Part shown: positions 25,108 to 33,684 of the stretch, piece by piece
Numbering within the stretch: the stretch's first letter is position 1
Layout: each line of letters begins with the position of its first letter
Source of the DNA: Allobrachymonas denitrificans DSM 15123
GTDB taxonomy: Bacteria > Pseudomonadota > Gammaproteobacteria > Burkholderiales > Burkholderiaceae_C
DNA length: 64,000 bases
Assembly: GCF_900110225.1 (NCBI RefSeq)
Contig: NZ_FOCW01000006.1
Coordinates: 1-64,000 of the forward strand
Direction of reading: 5' to 3'
Notes under the pieces: generated by a model
The model's input: only the letters and a program-made list of their open reading frames with translations
Told to the model about the DNA's origin: nothing
Databases searched by the model: none
Made by a program: the position numbers and the translations under genes

Positions 25108-25470
25108 TCAATGATTCACCAGCACGCCGAAACCGCCGAAGATCATGCGTTTCGTGTCGAAGGGCATGTGTGCGGGATCCTTGTCCATCTCGGGATCCTC
25201 CATGACAGCCTGCATGCCGCGATCACGCAACTCGCGCGTAGGCCAGACGATCCAGGCAAACACCACGGTTTCGCTGTCCTTCAGATGGACCGCCTGCGGA
25301 AACGAGGTGTGCTTGCCGGGTTTGACGTCGTCGGCCCAGCATTCGACCACCTCCACCGCGCCGTGGCGCATGAAAATGCGCGCCGCCTTGTCGGCGATGG
25401 CCCGGTAGGCCTCTTTCTCGCTGGTTTTCACGGGCACGACAAACCCGTCCACGTAATTGCCTTGCTGCAT
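25108..25470 (-). CDS. DUF1428-family protein (YbaA-like)
   Basis: A 120-residue dimeric ferredoxin-like-fold protein of unknown role. Family blocks are YVDGFVVPVKTSEKEAYRAI at the start, EVVECWADDVKPGKHTSFPQ in the middle, and MPFDTKRMIFGGFGVL at the end. ATG 25470 follows GGAGGTCGCC, a good site, so it probably opens the five-gene cluster. Genes of this kind often travel with VOC and SRPBCC genes, as here. Confidence 0.9.
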   Translation of the reverse strand: MQQGNYVDGFVVPVKTSEKEAYRAIADKAARIFMRHGAVEVVECWADDVKPGKHTSFPQAVHLKDSETVVFAWIVWPTRELRDRGMQAVMEDPEMDKDPAHMPFDTKRMIFGGFGVLVNH

Positions 25471-25665
25471 GGCGACCTCCTGAGAGTGAGTCGGCCCAAG
25501 GGGATGGGTGGCAGGGCATGCATGCATTGCCTGAAGTGCCATTGTGGAAGGCAGCCGGGGCCGGTCTTGTCAGACAACAGGCCGTCCGGGGCTATGTGCT
25601 GCGGTGCAGGGGCTAAACGGGATTGCGGCTGCGGGCGGTTTGGTAGCGTCCAGCGGTACGGGAGA

Positions 25666-27165
25666 CTAGAACCGCTCCAGTTCCGGGAACGGCAGCCGCC
25701 CGCCGCGCACCAGCATGCGGCCATACTCGGCGCAGCGCTGCAGTGTCGGAATCACCTTGCCGGGATTGAGCAGGCCGTGCGGATCGAAGGCATGCTTGAC
25801 GGCAAACATCTGGGCATTCTCTTCCGGCGAGAACTGCACACACATGCTGTTGAGCTTCTCCACGCCCACGCCATGCTCGCCCGTCACCGTGCCGCCCATG
25901 GCGACGCTGGTTTCCATGATGTCGGCACCGAACAGCTCGGCGCGGTGCAGCTGGTCCGGGTCGTTCGCATCGAACAGGATCAGCGGGTGCAGGTTGCCGT
26001 CACCCGCGTGAAACACGTTGCAGCAGCGCAGGCCATACTTGTGCTCCATCTCGCCAATCGCCAGCAGGATGTCGGCCAGGCGCTTGCGCGGGATGGTGCT
26101 GTCCATGCACATGTAGTCCGGGCTGATGCGCCCGCTGGCCGGAAAGGCATTCTTGCGCCCGCTCCAGAAGCGCAGGCGCTCGGCCTCGTCCTGGCTGACG
26201 GTAATGGCGGTGGCACCAGCCGCGCGCAGCACCTCGCTCATGCGGCCGATTTCCTCTTCCACCTCCTCCGGCGTGCCATCGCTTTCGCACAGCAGGATGG
26301 CGGCGGCATCCAGGTCGTAGCCAGCATGGACAAAGTCCTCCACGGCGGCAGTCATGGGCTTGTCCATCATTTCCAGCCCGGCCGGGATGATGCCGGCGGC
26401 GATCACGTTGGCCACGGCTTCGCCGGCCTGTCGCACATCGGCAAAGCTGGCCATGATGCAGCGCGCCAGCTGCGGCTTGGGAATCAGCTTGACGGTGACG
26501 TCCATCACCACCGCCAGCATGCCTTCGCTGCCGATGGCCAGGCTGAGCAGGTCATAGCCCGGAGCATCTAGCGCCTCGCTGCCCAGGGTGATGGGCTCGC
26601 CCTCGATGGTGTAGCCGCGCACGCGCAGCACGTTGTGCACGGTGAGGCCGTACTTGAGGCAGTGCACGCCGCCGGCATTCTCGGAGACATTGCCGCCGAT
26701 GGTGCAGGCGATCTGGCTGCTCGGATCGGGCGCGTAATACAGGCCGTAGGGCGCCGCCGCCTCGCTGATGGCCAGGTTGCGCACGCCGGCCTGCACCAGT
26801 GCCGTGCGGCTGTGCGGATCGACCTGGAGGATGCGGTTGAAGCGCGCCAGCGAGAGCGTCACGCCATGGCGGTGCGGCAGGGCGCCGCCGGAGAGGCCGG
26901 TACCGGCGCCACGCGCCACCACCGGCACGCGCAGACGGTGGCAGGTGCGCAGCACATGCTGTACCTGCTCTTCCGTTTCCGGCAGCGCCACGCACAGCGG
27001 GCGCTGGCGGTAGGCGGTCAGGCCGTCGCATTCGTAGGGGGTGGTGTCTTCCTCATGCCAGAGCAGGGCGTGCGCGGGCATGCCCTGTTGCAGGGCGGCG
27101 ATCAGCTCGGCCTTGGGCACGGCGGGAGCGTCGTTCTGTAGGGGAGAGGCGGCAGCGTCAGGCAT
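25666..27165 (-). CDS. glcD: Glycolate oxidase FAD-binding subunit GlcD
   Basis: An FAD-linked oxidase of 499 residues that oxidises glycolate (or another 2-hydroxyacid) to the 2-oxoacid. The PCMH-type FAD site is shown by VPVVARGAGTGLSGGALPH near residue 80, the pyrophosphate region by DPSSQIACTIGGNVSENAGG near 148, and the C-terminal FAD-oxidase block by NVFHAGDGNLHPLILFD and GTVTGEHGVGVEKL. The GlcE and GlcF partners are not adjacent, which is unusual for a canonical glc operon. D-lactate or another hydroxyacid could be the substrate. Confidence 0.9.
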   Translation of the reverse strand: MPDAAASPLQNDAPAVPKAELIAALQQGMPAHALLWHEEDTTPYECDGLTAYRQRPLCVALPETEEQVQHVLRTCHRLRVPVVARGAGTGLSGGALPHRHGVTLSLARFNRILQVDPHSRTALVQAGVRNLAISEAAAPYGLYYAPDPSSQIACTIGGNVSENAGGVHCLKYGLTVHNVLRVRGYTIEGEPITLGSEALDAPGYDLLSLAIGSEGMLAVVMDVTVKLIPKPQLARCIMASFADVRQAGEAVANVIAAGIIPAGLEMMDKPMTAAVEDFVHAGYDLDAAAILLCESDGTPEEVEEEIGRMSEVLRAAGATAITVSQDEAERLRFWSGRKNAFPASGRISPDYMCMDSTIPRKRLADILLAIGEMEHKYGLRCCNVFHAGDGNLHPLILFDANDPDQLHRAELFGADIMETSVAMGGTVTGEHGVGVEKLNSMCVQFSPEENAQMFAVKHAFDPHGLLNPGKVIPTLQRCAEYGRMLVRGGRLPFPELERF

Positions 27166-27176
27166 GACGCCACTGT

Positions 27177-27204
27177 AAAAGAAAACGCCCCGCAGAGGGG
27201 CGTT
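27177..27204 (-). terminator. Rho-independent terminator of the LysR gene
   Basis: On the minus strand, AACGCCCC (27204-27197) pairs with GGGGCGTT (27191-27184), followed by TTCTTTT. It lies 52 bp after the LysR gene stop and just before the glcD start at 27165, so glcD is not simply a read-through product. Confidence 0.7.
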
Positions 27205-27255
27205 GCGGCCGCGTGAAATCGCTTCAGCGCTGCCGTGAGGATTTGCCGTGCTGAA

Positions 27256-28179
27256 TCAGGCCGTGGTTAGCACGCGCTGCGGCGTTGCGGCTTCAGCCAC
27301 CGACACGTCCTGCTGCAGGCTTTCCTGCAGCCAGCGCGCGAAGGTGCTGCATTCCCAGCGATCCATGTTGCCGGTGCGCCAGCACAGGTAGTGCGCATGC
27401 GGGCTCGGGATGCTGCGTTCGAACAGGCGCACCAGCGAGCCGTTGGCCAGCCAGGGCTGGGCCAGTTGCAGGCGCACCAGCGCCACACCCAGACCCTGGG
27501 CGGCGGCATCGCAGGCCAGGCCGACGTCGTTGAAGGAGGAGCCGTCCATGGGCTCGGGCCAGTCAAGATCGTGCGCGGCAAACCAGGTGCGCCATGGCTC
27601 CAGCGGGCTGCGCAGCAGCTTGGCGTTCTGCAGGTCCTGAACCGAGCGGAAGGGGCCGAACTCCTCGATGCAGGCGGGCGAGGCCAGCGGGGAAATGATG
27701 TCCTTCATGATGCAGACCGATTCCAGATCTGCATAGCGGCCGGCGCCGTAGCGGATGGTCAGGTCAGCATCTTCGGCCACCACGTCGAGCAGAGGAATGT
27801 TCACGTGCAGCGACAGGTCGATCTCGGGGTAGGCCGAGGTGAACTGGCGCAGGCGCGGCATCAGGATGCTGCGCGCGAAGGTGGGGGTGACGGCCACGCG
27901 CAGCTTGCGGCGCGACAGGGCCGGATTGCGGCCGGGGAAGCGCTCCAGCATGGCCAGCGCCTCGCGCACGTGCGAGAGGTATTCGCTGCCCTCGGTGGTG
28001 AGGGAGAAATCGGAGCGGCCAAAGAGTCGCATGCCCACCAGCTGTTCGAGCTGCTTGATGCGGTGGCTGACCGCGCTGGGCGTGACGCAGAGTTCTTCGG
28101 CGGTGTGGGTGACGCTACGGAGCCGGGCCAGGGCTTCGAAGGTGAGAAGGCATTGGATAGGCGGAATGCGCATGGCCAT
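27256..28179 (-). CDS. LysR-family transcriptional regulator (GcvA-like)
   Basis: A 307-residue regulator. The N-terminal winged helix spans residues about 8-60 with ALARLRSVTHTAEELCVTP then SAVSHRIKQLE, and the effector domain follows (LRVAVTPTFARSILMPRLRQF, then YPEIDLSLHV). The RIPPIQCLLTFEALARL start is typical of GcvA-like members. First ATG 28179; the frame opens to a TTG at 28200. It is separated from glcD by a terminator and follows purU on the same strand, so its target could be either or neither. Confidence 0.9.
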   Translation of the reverse strand: MAMRIPPIQCLLTFEALARLRSVTHTAEELCVTPSAVSHRIKQLEQLVGMRLFGRSDFSLTTEGSEYLSHVREALAMLERFPGRNPALSRRKLRVAVTPTFARSILMPRLRQFTSAYPEIDLSLHVNIPLLDVVAEDADLTIRYGAGRYADLESVCIMKDIISPLASPACIEEFGPFRSVQDLQNAKLLRSPLEPWRTWFAAHDLDWPEPMDGSSFNDVGLACDAAAQGLGVALVRLQLAQPWLANGSLVRLFERSIPSPHAHYLCWRTGNMDRWECSTFARWLQESLQQDVSVAEAATPQRVLTTA

Positions 28180-28245
28180 GGAGGGTATCCCTGTCTGCAA
28201 TCTGCGGCGCGCTGACTCTTGTGGAGCAGCCTGCGCCTGCTTTTT

Positions 28246-29094
28246 TTATCGGAAGATGACGGTACGGTGGCCGTCGAGAAGGACGCGGTGTTCGCTGTGC
28301 CACTTTACGGCACGGGCAAGCACCTGGCTCTCGGTGTCTTTCCCGATAGCCGTGAGGTCGTCGACCGTCTTGCTGTGGTCGACGCGGGCCACATCCTGCT
28401 CGATGATGGGACCTTCGTCCAGATCGGCAGTGACGTAGTGCGCGGTGGCGCCGATCAGCTTCACGCCGCGATCGTGCGCCTGGTAGTACGGTTTGGCGCC
28501 CTTGAAGCTGGGCAGGAAACTGTGGTGGATGTTGATGGCGCGGCCGGCCAGCTTGCCGCACAGATCGTTGGAGAGGATCTGCATGTAGCGGGCCAGCACC
28601 ACCAGTTCGGCGCCTTCGGATTCGATGATCTCGAGCTGGCGCGCCTCGGCCTGGGCCTTGTTGTCCTTGGTGACCGGAATGTGGTGGAAGGGCACGTTGT
28701 AGCTGGCGGCGAGCTGGTAGAAGTCGCGGTGGTTGCTGATGATGGCGCGCACGTCGATGGCCAGCAGGCCGCTGCGCCAGCGGAACAGCAGGTCGTTCAG
28801 GCAATGGCCTTCCTTGCTCACCAGGATGACGGTGGGCATGGGCAGGGCGCGCGGATACAGGCGGGCCTGCATCTGGTAGGGCTTGGCGAACTCGGCCAGC
28901 GCCGCGCGCAGCTGCGCGAAATCGGACTCGGGGCAGGTGAAGCCCACGCGCATGAAGAACAGGCCGGTGCCGGTGTCGTTGTACTGCGCGGCTTCGTTGA
29001 TGTTGCCGCCGTGTTCCATCAGGAAGCCGGACACGGCGTGGACAAGCCCCATGCGGTCGGGGCAGGAAAGCGTCAGGATGTAGGGATGGCTCAT
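28246..29094 (-). CDS. purU: Formyltetrahydrofolate deformylase
   Basis: Hydrolyses 10-formyl-tetrahydrofolate to tetrahydrofolate and formate, supplying formate and balancing one-carbon units. It has 282 residues: an N-terminal ACT domain (ILTLSCPDRMGLVHAVSGFL) at residues 6-85, then the formyltransferase-like catalytic domain with ILVSKEGHCLNDLLFRWR, INIHHSFLPSFKGAKPY and ATAHYVTADLDEGPII. The Asn-His-Asp triad region is intact. It is divergent from the aminotransferase gene at 29354. Confidence 0.96.
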   Translation of the reverse strand: MSHPYILTLSCPDRMGLVHAVSGFLMEHGGNINEAAQYNDTGTGLFFMRVGFTCPESDFAQLRAALAEFAKPYQMQARLYPRALPMPTVILVSKEGHCLNDLLFRWRSGLLAIDVRAIISNHRDFYQLAASYNVPFHHIPVTKDNKAQAEARQLEIIESEGAELVVLARYMQILSNDLCGKLAGRAINIHHSFLPSFKGAKPYYQAHDRGVKLIGATAHYVTADLDEGPIIEQDVARVDHSKTVDDLTAIGKDTESQVLARAVKWHSEHRVLLDGHRTVIFR

Positions 29095-29353
29095 CGTGAG
29101 GGGCGTGCCGCAAGCCGGTACAGTTGTGCTGTGGAACGGGCGGCAGGCATCAGGGTAGGGATCGACGGTAGGTCAGGAGGTCGCCGGGCCGGGCATTCGA
29201 TGCCACAATGGTCGCACTGTCCGGCGCTGCCGGCAGCTCTGGCTACAAGCCACCTATTGTAGTAGCGGCACTCCGTATACCTTGCCGGAATGTGGGTAAT
29301 GTAATACGGTTTGTGTACGCTGCACCACGGAATGATGTGACAAAGGAGACGAG

Positions 29354-30718
29354 ATGGACGCCCCCTTGCCCGCAGACAAGCCCCAGCACCCCTATGCCCG
29401 CGCCGGCACCGTGCACCAGTGGCTGCCCTTCACCCCCAACCGCGATTTCCAGCGCCAGCCACGCGTGGTGGTGCAGGCCAGCGGCATGCACTTCACCACC
29501 AGCAATGGCCGCAGCGTTCTCGATGGTGTCTCCAGCCTCTGGTGCGTCAACGCCGGTCACCGCTGCGCCCCCATCAATGCGGCCATCCGCGACCAGCTCG
29601 AAATGCTGGACTATTCCACAGCCTTCTCCATGACCAATGACCGCGCGGTGCAGGCCGCCGGCATGATCGCCGCGCTGGCGCCGGACGACCTGAACAAGGT
29701 GCTGTTCTGCAACTCGGGTAGCGAAGCGGCAGACACCTCGCTCAAGCTGGCGCTGGCCTACCACCGCGCGCGCGGCGAGGGCCACCGCTGCGTGTTCATC
29801 GGCCGCGAGCGCGGCTACCACGGCGTGAACTTCGGCGGCATGAGCGTGGGCGGTATCCCCGGCAACCGCAAGGCCTATGGCGCCGCCATGCTGCCGCGCG
29901 TGGACCACATGCGCTTCATCCACGATCCGGCGCATGCCTTCATCCAGGGCGAACTGCCGCAGTGGAGAGAAGACCCGCTGCTCGATCTGGAACAGCGCAT
30001 CCTGCCGCTGCACGATCCGTCCAACGTGGCGGCCATCATCGTCGAACCGGTGGCGGGCAGTGCCGGCTGGTACGTGCCGCCGCAGGGCTATCTGCAGCGC
30101 CTGCGCGAGATCTGCGACAAGCACGGCATCCTGCTGATCTTCGACGAGGTGATCACCGGGTTCGGCCGCCTGGGCACCGCGTTTGCCGCGCAGTATTTCG
30201 GCGTGACGCCCGACATGCTGAACTTTGCCAAGGGCGTGACCAACGGCACCATCCCCATGGGCGGTGTGGTGTGCTCGGACCGCATCTACGACACGCTGAT
30301 GCAGGTGGACCAGCCCGCGCACGCCATCGAGTTCTTCCACGGCTACACCTATTCCGGTCATCCGGTGGCATCGGCAGCCGCCGTGGCCACGCTGCAGCAC
30401 TATGTGGAAGCGGACCTGTTCGCACGCGCTGCCCGCATGGCGCCGGTGCTGGGCGATGCCATGCACAGCCAGTTGCGCAATCTGCCCCATGTGACCGGCA
30501 TCCGGACGCTGGGCATGGCGGGCGCGGTGGAACTGCAGGGCATTGCCGGCAGTCCGGGCAAGCGCGCCTACGAAATCTTCCTGCGCTGCTACGAAAACGG
30601 TGTGCTGGTGCGCAATGCGGGGGATGTGCTGGTGTTTGCGCCGGCGTTCATCGCCGAGGAAACGCATATTGCGCAGATGGTCGACACCCTGGGCGAGGCG
30701 ATCCGCGCCCTGGCCTGA
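29354..30718 (+). CDS. Class III omega-amino acid:pyruvate aminotransferase
   Basis: A 454-residue fold-type I PLP enzyme that moves an amino group from an omega-amino acid such as beta-alanine to pyruvate. Blocks are VSSLWCVNAGHRCAPINAA, CNSGSEAADTSLKLALAYH, ERGYHGVNFGGMSVGGI, LLIFDEVITGFGRLGTAFA and the PLP lysine in LNFAKGVTNGTIPMGG near residue 291. ATG 29354 follows CAAAGGAGACGAG. Related enzymes act on taurine, putrescine or amines, so the exact substrate is open. Confidence 0.9.
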   Translation: MDAPLPADKPQHPYARAGTVHQWLPFTPNRDFQRQPRVVVQASGMHFTTSNGRSVLDGVSSLWCVNAGHRCAPINAAIRDQLEMLDYSTAFSMTNDRAVQAAGMIAALAPDDLNKVLFCNSGSEAADTSLKLALAYHRARGEGHRCVFIGRERGYHGVNFGGMSVGGIPGNRKAYGAAMLPRVDHMRFIHDPAHAFIQGELPQWREDPLLDLEQRILPLHDPSNVAAIIVEPVAGSAGWYVPPQGYLQRLREICDKHGILLIFDEVITGFGRLGTAFAAQYFGVTPDMLNFAKGVTNGTIPMGGVVCSDRIYDTLMQVDQPAHAIEFFHGYTYSGHPVASAAAVATLQHYVEADLFARAARMAPVLGDAMHSQLRNLPHVTGIRTLGMAGAVELQGIAGSPGKRAYEIFLRCYENGVLVRNAGDVLVFAPAFIAEETHIAQMVDTLGEAIRALA

Positions 30719-30842
30719 GGCAAGTTGCGGCTCTCGACAGGCGGGGGCCTTCCTTGCATCAGGGGAGGGGTCGCCGCTCGCGCTGGTGGCTGCGTGGCGG
30801 TTGGTACGCCTGGCGGCTTCGGCGGGCGTTCATCCGGGCAGC

Positions 30843-30864
30843 AAAAAGCCCTCCGCAGAGGGCT
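30843..30864 (-). terminator. Rho-independent terminator of the DUF3567 gene
   Basis: On the minus strand, AGCCCTC (30864-30858) and GAGGGCT (30853-30847) form a 7-bp stem with a 4-base loop, followed by TTTTT. It begins 22 bp past the stop of the DUF3567 gene. The gap from 30719 to 30842 holds nothing else that I can see. Confidence 0.75.
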
Positions 30865-30885
30865 TCGCTCAGGGCAGGACGGCGC

Positions 30886-31218
30886 TCAGTGCAGCATCAC
30901 CGGGCTGCTGGCCAGCCCGCTGTAATGCTCCAGCGCATCTTCCACCTCTTCCTGCGTCGGGGTGTTGTCCTGCCAGGCGGTGATCTGCTGCTGGAACAGT
31001 TCGGCCCAACTGCCATCCAGATAGACGTGGCGACCGGAACGCTTGTCGACGATCTCGAAGCCATGACGGGCCAGGGCCAGATGGCCGCGTCCGCGCATCT
31101 GGATGACGTCATCGGCGTCCAGTTCGGGATTCGACTGCATGTGCACGACCACGAAACTGTCGGAGTCGTACAGCGTGTGCATGCCGGCTACGGTTTGGTC
31201 AAAAAGGTCTTTGTGCAT
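30886..31218 (-). CDS. DUF3567-family protein
   Basis: A 110-residue cytoplasmic protein of a family largely confined to Burkholderiales; its function is unknown. Conserved segments are LYDSDSFVVVHM, HGFEIVDKRSGRHVYLDGSW, and the end TQEEVEDALEHYSGLASSPVM then LH. Family members usually begin at the MHTLYDSDS-type start, so the ATG at 31182 may be the true start rather than 31218. Neither has a clear ribosome site. It has its own terminator. Confidence 0.88.
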   Translation of the reverse strand: MHKDLFDQTVAGMHTLYDSDSFVVVHMQSNPELDADDVIQMRGRGHLALARHGFEIVDKRSGRHVYLDGSWAELFQQQITAWQDNTPTQEEVEDALEHYSGLASSPVMLH

Positions 31219-31322
31219 GTCAACTACATGGTAGCGACAATCCGCAAATCAAGCTGTGACCGGGCGTCGATTGCGACTGAAACGGGCAATTTCTGTATCA
31301 GGCCGGCACGAAATCACGCCAA

Positions 31323-32558
31323 TCACCCTTTGGGCATGCGCTTGAGGGTCTGTTCGACGAAGTTGCCGTTGTCCTCGCTGATGCGCATGCGTACCGGCAG
31401 GTAGTGCGTCTGGCCGCTACTGCTCCAGGGAGCCAGCCACATCTCGATGCGCTTGTTCTGGCCGGCACTGCGTACCTGGGTGAGCTTGATGGCATGGTGT
31501 TCCTGGCCGCCAGCGTGCACGGTTTCCTCCGGGTCGACGCGGAAGCGGAACAGTGGCGCATTGCGCGGCCCGGCCGCTTGCAGCAGCAGCGTGCTGCCCG
31601 GCGGATAGCGCCCGGCATCGGCATTGAACAGCGCCAACAGTTGCACGAACATGCTGACCTGGTCCTGCGCGCCGGGCAGCAGGGGGACTTCGGGATTGCC
31701 GGCGCTGAACTGGATCTGGCCCTGGGCGACATCCGTGCTGGCGTCCGGAGTGCGGGCAAAGCTGGCGGCCTTCTCGCCGCGCCACTGGTCGGCAAAACGG
31801 TCCGGGCGCAGGCCGTTGGGTCCCAGCGTGCCCTGGCTGACCTGGGTGCGCTTGCCCACCAGGAAAGCGCTGATGGTGTAGGCCATCTGGTAGCTCTGGT
31901 CACCGTGGTTGGTCCATTGCAGGGTGCCACTGGCGTGATACTTCAGCTTTTTTGCTTCGCCCTGCATGTCGTACTCTAGGGTGAAGGACGGGGGCGCCTT
32001 GGCGGGAGCGCGGGAGAGCGCGATCAGTTCCGCCGGGATGGGAGCAGGTGTGCCGGCTGCGCTGCCAGCCACTGCAGCGCTCGCAGCGGGGGTGGTCGCC
32101 GATCCGCTGGCCATGCCCGATGCCGCGACTGCTGCTGCGGAGGCGGGAGCGTCTGGAGCCGATGCCTCTGCGCCAGACGCTGCCATAGCGGCCGGTGCCG
32201 GGGTTTCAGCCACGGGAGTCTCCGGGGCAGGTCGTGGCTGGCGACGTATCCGTGGCTGTGGTGCAGGGGGCGGCTCGCGCATTGGCGCCGGGGCCACGAT
32301 GGGCTGTTGCGGGGCTGGCGGAGGCGGCTCGGGGGCGGGTTCCGGTGCTGGAGGCGGTGCTTCCGGCTCTGCAGCAATGGTGCGCGTATCCAGGCCTGCC
32401 ACCACTGTTTCGCTGGCTGGCGTCTGCTCGGCGGGTCGCGTCTGCTTCGGCAGGCCGGCCAGCAGCAGGGCATGGGCGGCTGCCACGGCCAGTGCCGCCA
32501 GCAGCAAGGGCAGCGGGCGGATCGGGCGGGTGGAAAAGGGCGGTGGCCGAACGGGCAA
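31323..32558 (-). CDS. DUF3108 protein with TonB-like proline/alanine-rich N-terminus
   Basis: A 411-residue protein probably anchored in the inner membrane. Residues 13-36 form one hydrophobic segment (PLPLLLAALAVAAAHALLLAG). A long low-complexity Pro/Ala/Glu region (to about 190) then resembles the periplasm-spanning stalk of TonB. The DUF3108 domain follows from about residue 200 (FTLEYDMQGEAKKLKYHASG, SYQMAYTISAFLVGKRTQ). No ATG opens the frame: the first start codon is a TTG at 32558, so the exact start is uncertain. The role is unknown; the domain is periplasmic by topology. Confidence 0.8.
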   Translation of the reverse strand: MPVRPPPFSTRPIRPLPLLLAALAVAAAHALLLAGLPKQTRPAEQTPASETVVAGLDTRTIAAEPEAPPPAPEPAPEPPPPAPQQPIVAPAPMREPPPAPQPRIRRQPRPAPETPVAETPAPAAMAASGAEASAPDAPASAAAVAASGMASGSATTPAASAAVAGSAAGTPAPIPAELIALSRAPAKAPPSFTLEYDMQGEAKKLKYHASGTLQWTNHGDQSYQMAYTISAFLVGKRTQVSQGTLGPNGLRPDRFADQWRGEKAASFARTPDASTDVAQGQIQFSAGNPEVPLLPGAQDQVSMFVQLLALFNADAGRYPPGSTLLLQAAGPRNAPLFRFRVDPEETVHAGGQEHHAIKLTQVRSAGQNKRIEMWLAPWSSSGQTHYLPVRMRISEDNGNFVEQTLKRMPKG

Positions 32559-32715
32559 GACGGTCAGTGCAGGGAAAAAAGAAACAGGGAATGTCGGTTG
32601 CCGGCCTCACGCATGAGGAATCCGGCGAAGGTGCTTGGCCTATTCTAGAATGCCTCCATACATTGGCGGGGTAGCAGCGCGCAGCCAGGCCCTCGGGGGT
32701 GACACAAGGATACGG

Positions 32716-33684
32716 ATGAAACTTGCAACATACAAGGATGGCTCGCGCGACGGCTTGCTGGTGGTTGTTTCACGTGATTTGCGCCAGGCCTGCCATGCCA
32801 CGCAGACGGCGTCGCGCATGCAGCAGGTGCTGGACGACTGGAACTTCATCAGCCCGCAACTCGAGGATTGCTACCGCCAGCTCAATGCGGGCCGCGTTCC
32901 GCACGCCTTTGCCTTTGACCCTGCTCGCTGCATGGCGCCCTTGCCGCGCGCCTTCCAGCGCGTGGATACTGCCGCCTATGCAGGCCACCTGGCACCTGAT
33001 GACGGCACGTCGGCGCAAGCCCGTGCCTTGCGCCTGTGGCAGGCTGGCTCCGATGGCCTGCTCGGCCCTGAGGAGCCGGTGACGCTGTCCGGAGCCGGCC
33101 TGCAGATCGATTTCGAGGCCGGACTGGCAGCCGTGTGTGGCGACCTGCCGGTCGGTGCGTCTGCCGCACAGGCGCTCGAGGGCATCCGCCTGCTGCTGCT
33201 GTGCAATGGCGTGCGCCTGCGCCAGCTGGAAACTATTAGGGATGAGGGCGCGGATCTGCTCTCGCGTCCCGCAATGGCATTTGGCCCCGTGGCCGTCACG
33301 CCGGACGAGTTGGGCGATGCCTGGCGCGAGGGGCGCGCCCACCTGAACCTGCAGGTGCAGGGCAATGGCCGCAAGCTGGGGCTGCTGGACGCAGGCGCCG
33401 ACATGGAAGCGGGATTCGACCAGCTGCTGGAGCGTCTGTGCCGCTTCCGCCCTGCAGCAGCAGGCAGCCTGCTGTCGGCCGGCCCGGTGAGCAATCGCGA
33501 CCGCCGCAAGGGGGTGGCCTGCCTGAAGGACAAACGCGCGCTCGAGATGCAGGACCACGGCAGCGCGGAAACCCCCTGGCTCCAGCACGGCGACTCGCTG
33601 CGCATCGAGGCGCGCGGCCGCGACGGCCAGAGCATCTTTGGTGCCATTGACCACGACATTGTTGTAAACGGAGAGTGCGAATGA
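32716..33684 (+). CDS. Fumarylacetoacetate hydrolase-family protein
   Basis: A 322-residue protein of the FAH superfamily. The N-terminal part has the FAH_N-like block (MKLATYKDGSRDGLLVVVSR), CYRQLNAGRVPHAFAFDPARC and PLPRAFQRVDTAAY. The C-terminal part includes VTLSGAGLQIDFEAGLAAVCG and QHGDSLRIEARGRDGQSIFG, matching the metal-binding half in layout. The reaction, C-C bond hydrolysis or decarboxylation in aromatic breakdown, is inferred by family only. ATG 32716 follows AAGGATACGG. Its TGA overlaps the next gene's ATG (ATGA), so the two are translationally coupled. Confidence 0.82.
   Translation: MKLATYKDGSRDGLLVVVSRDLRQACHATQTASRMQQVLDDWNFISPQLEDCYRQLNAGRVPHAFAFDPARCMAPLPRAFQRVDTAAYAGHLAPDDGTSAQARALRLWQAGSDGLLGPEEPVTLSGAGLQIDFEAGLAAVCGDLPVGASAAQALEGIRLLLLCNGVRLRQLETIRDEGADLLSRPAMAFGPVAVTPDELGDAWREGRAHLNLQVQGNGRKLGLLDAGADMEAGFDQLLERLCRFRPAAAGSLLSAGPVSNRDRRKGVACLKDKRALEMQDHGSAETPWLQHGDSLRIEARGRDGQSIFGAIDHDIVVNGECE

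Noticed and set aside
29270..29310. A shared ATGTAATAC motif upstream of the omega-aminotransferase and glcB (near 12085 and 12150) as a common regulator site
   Set aside because: The motif is short, AT-rich and found in unrelated positions relative to the starts; too weak to call without a genome-wide count.
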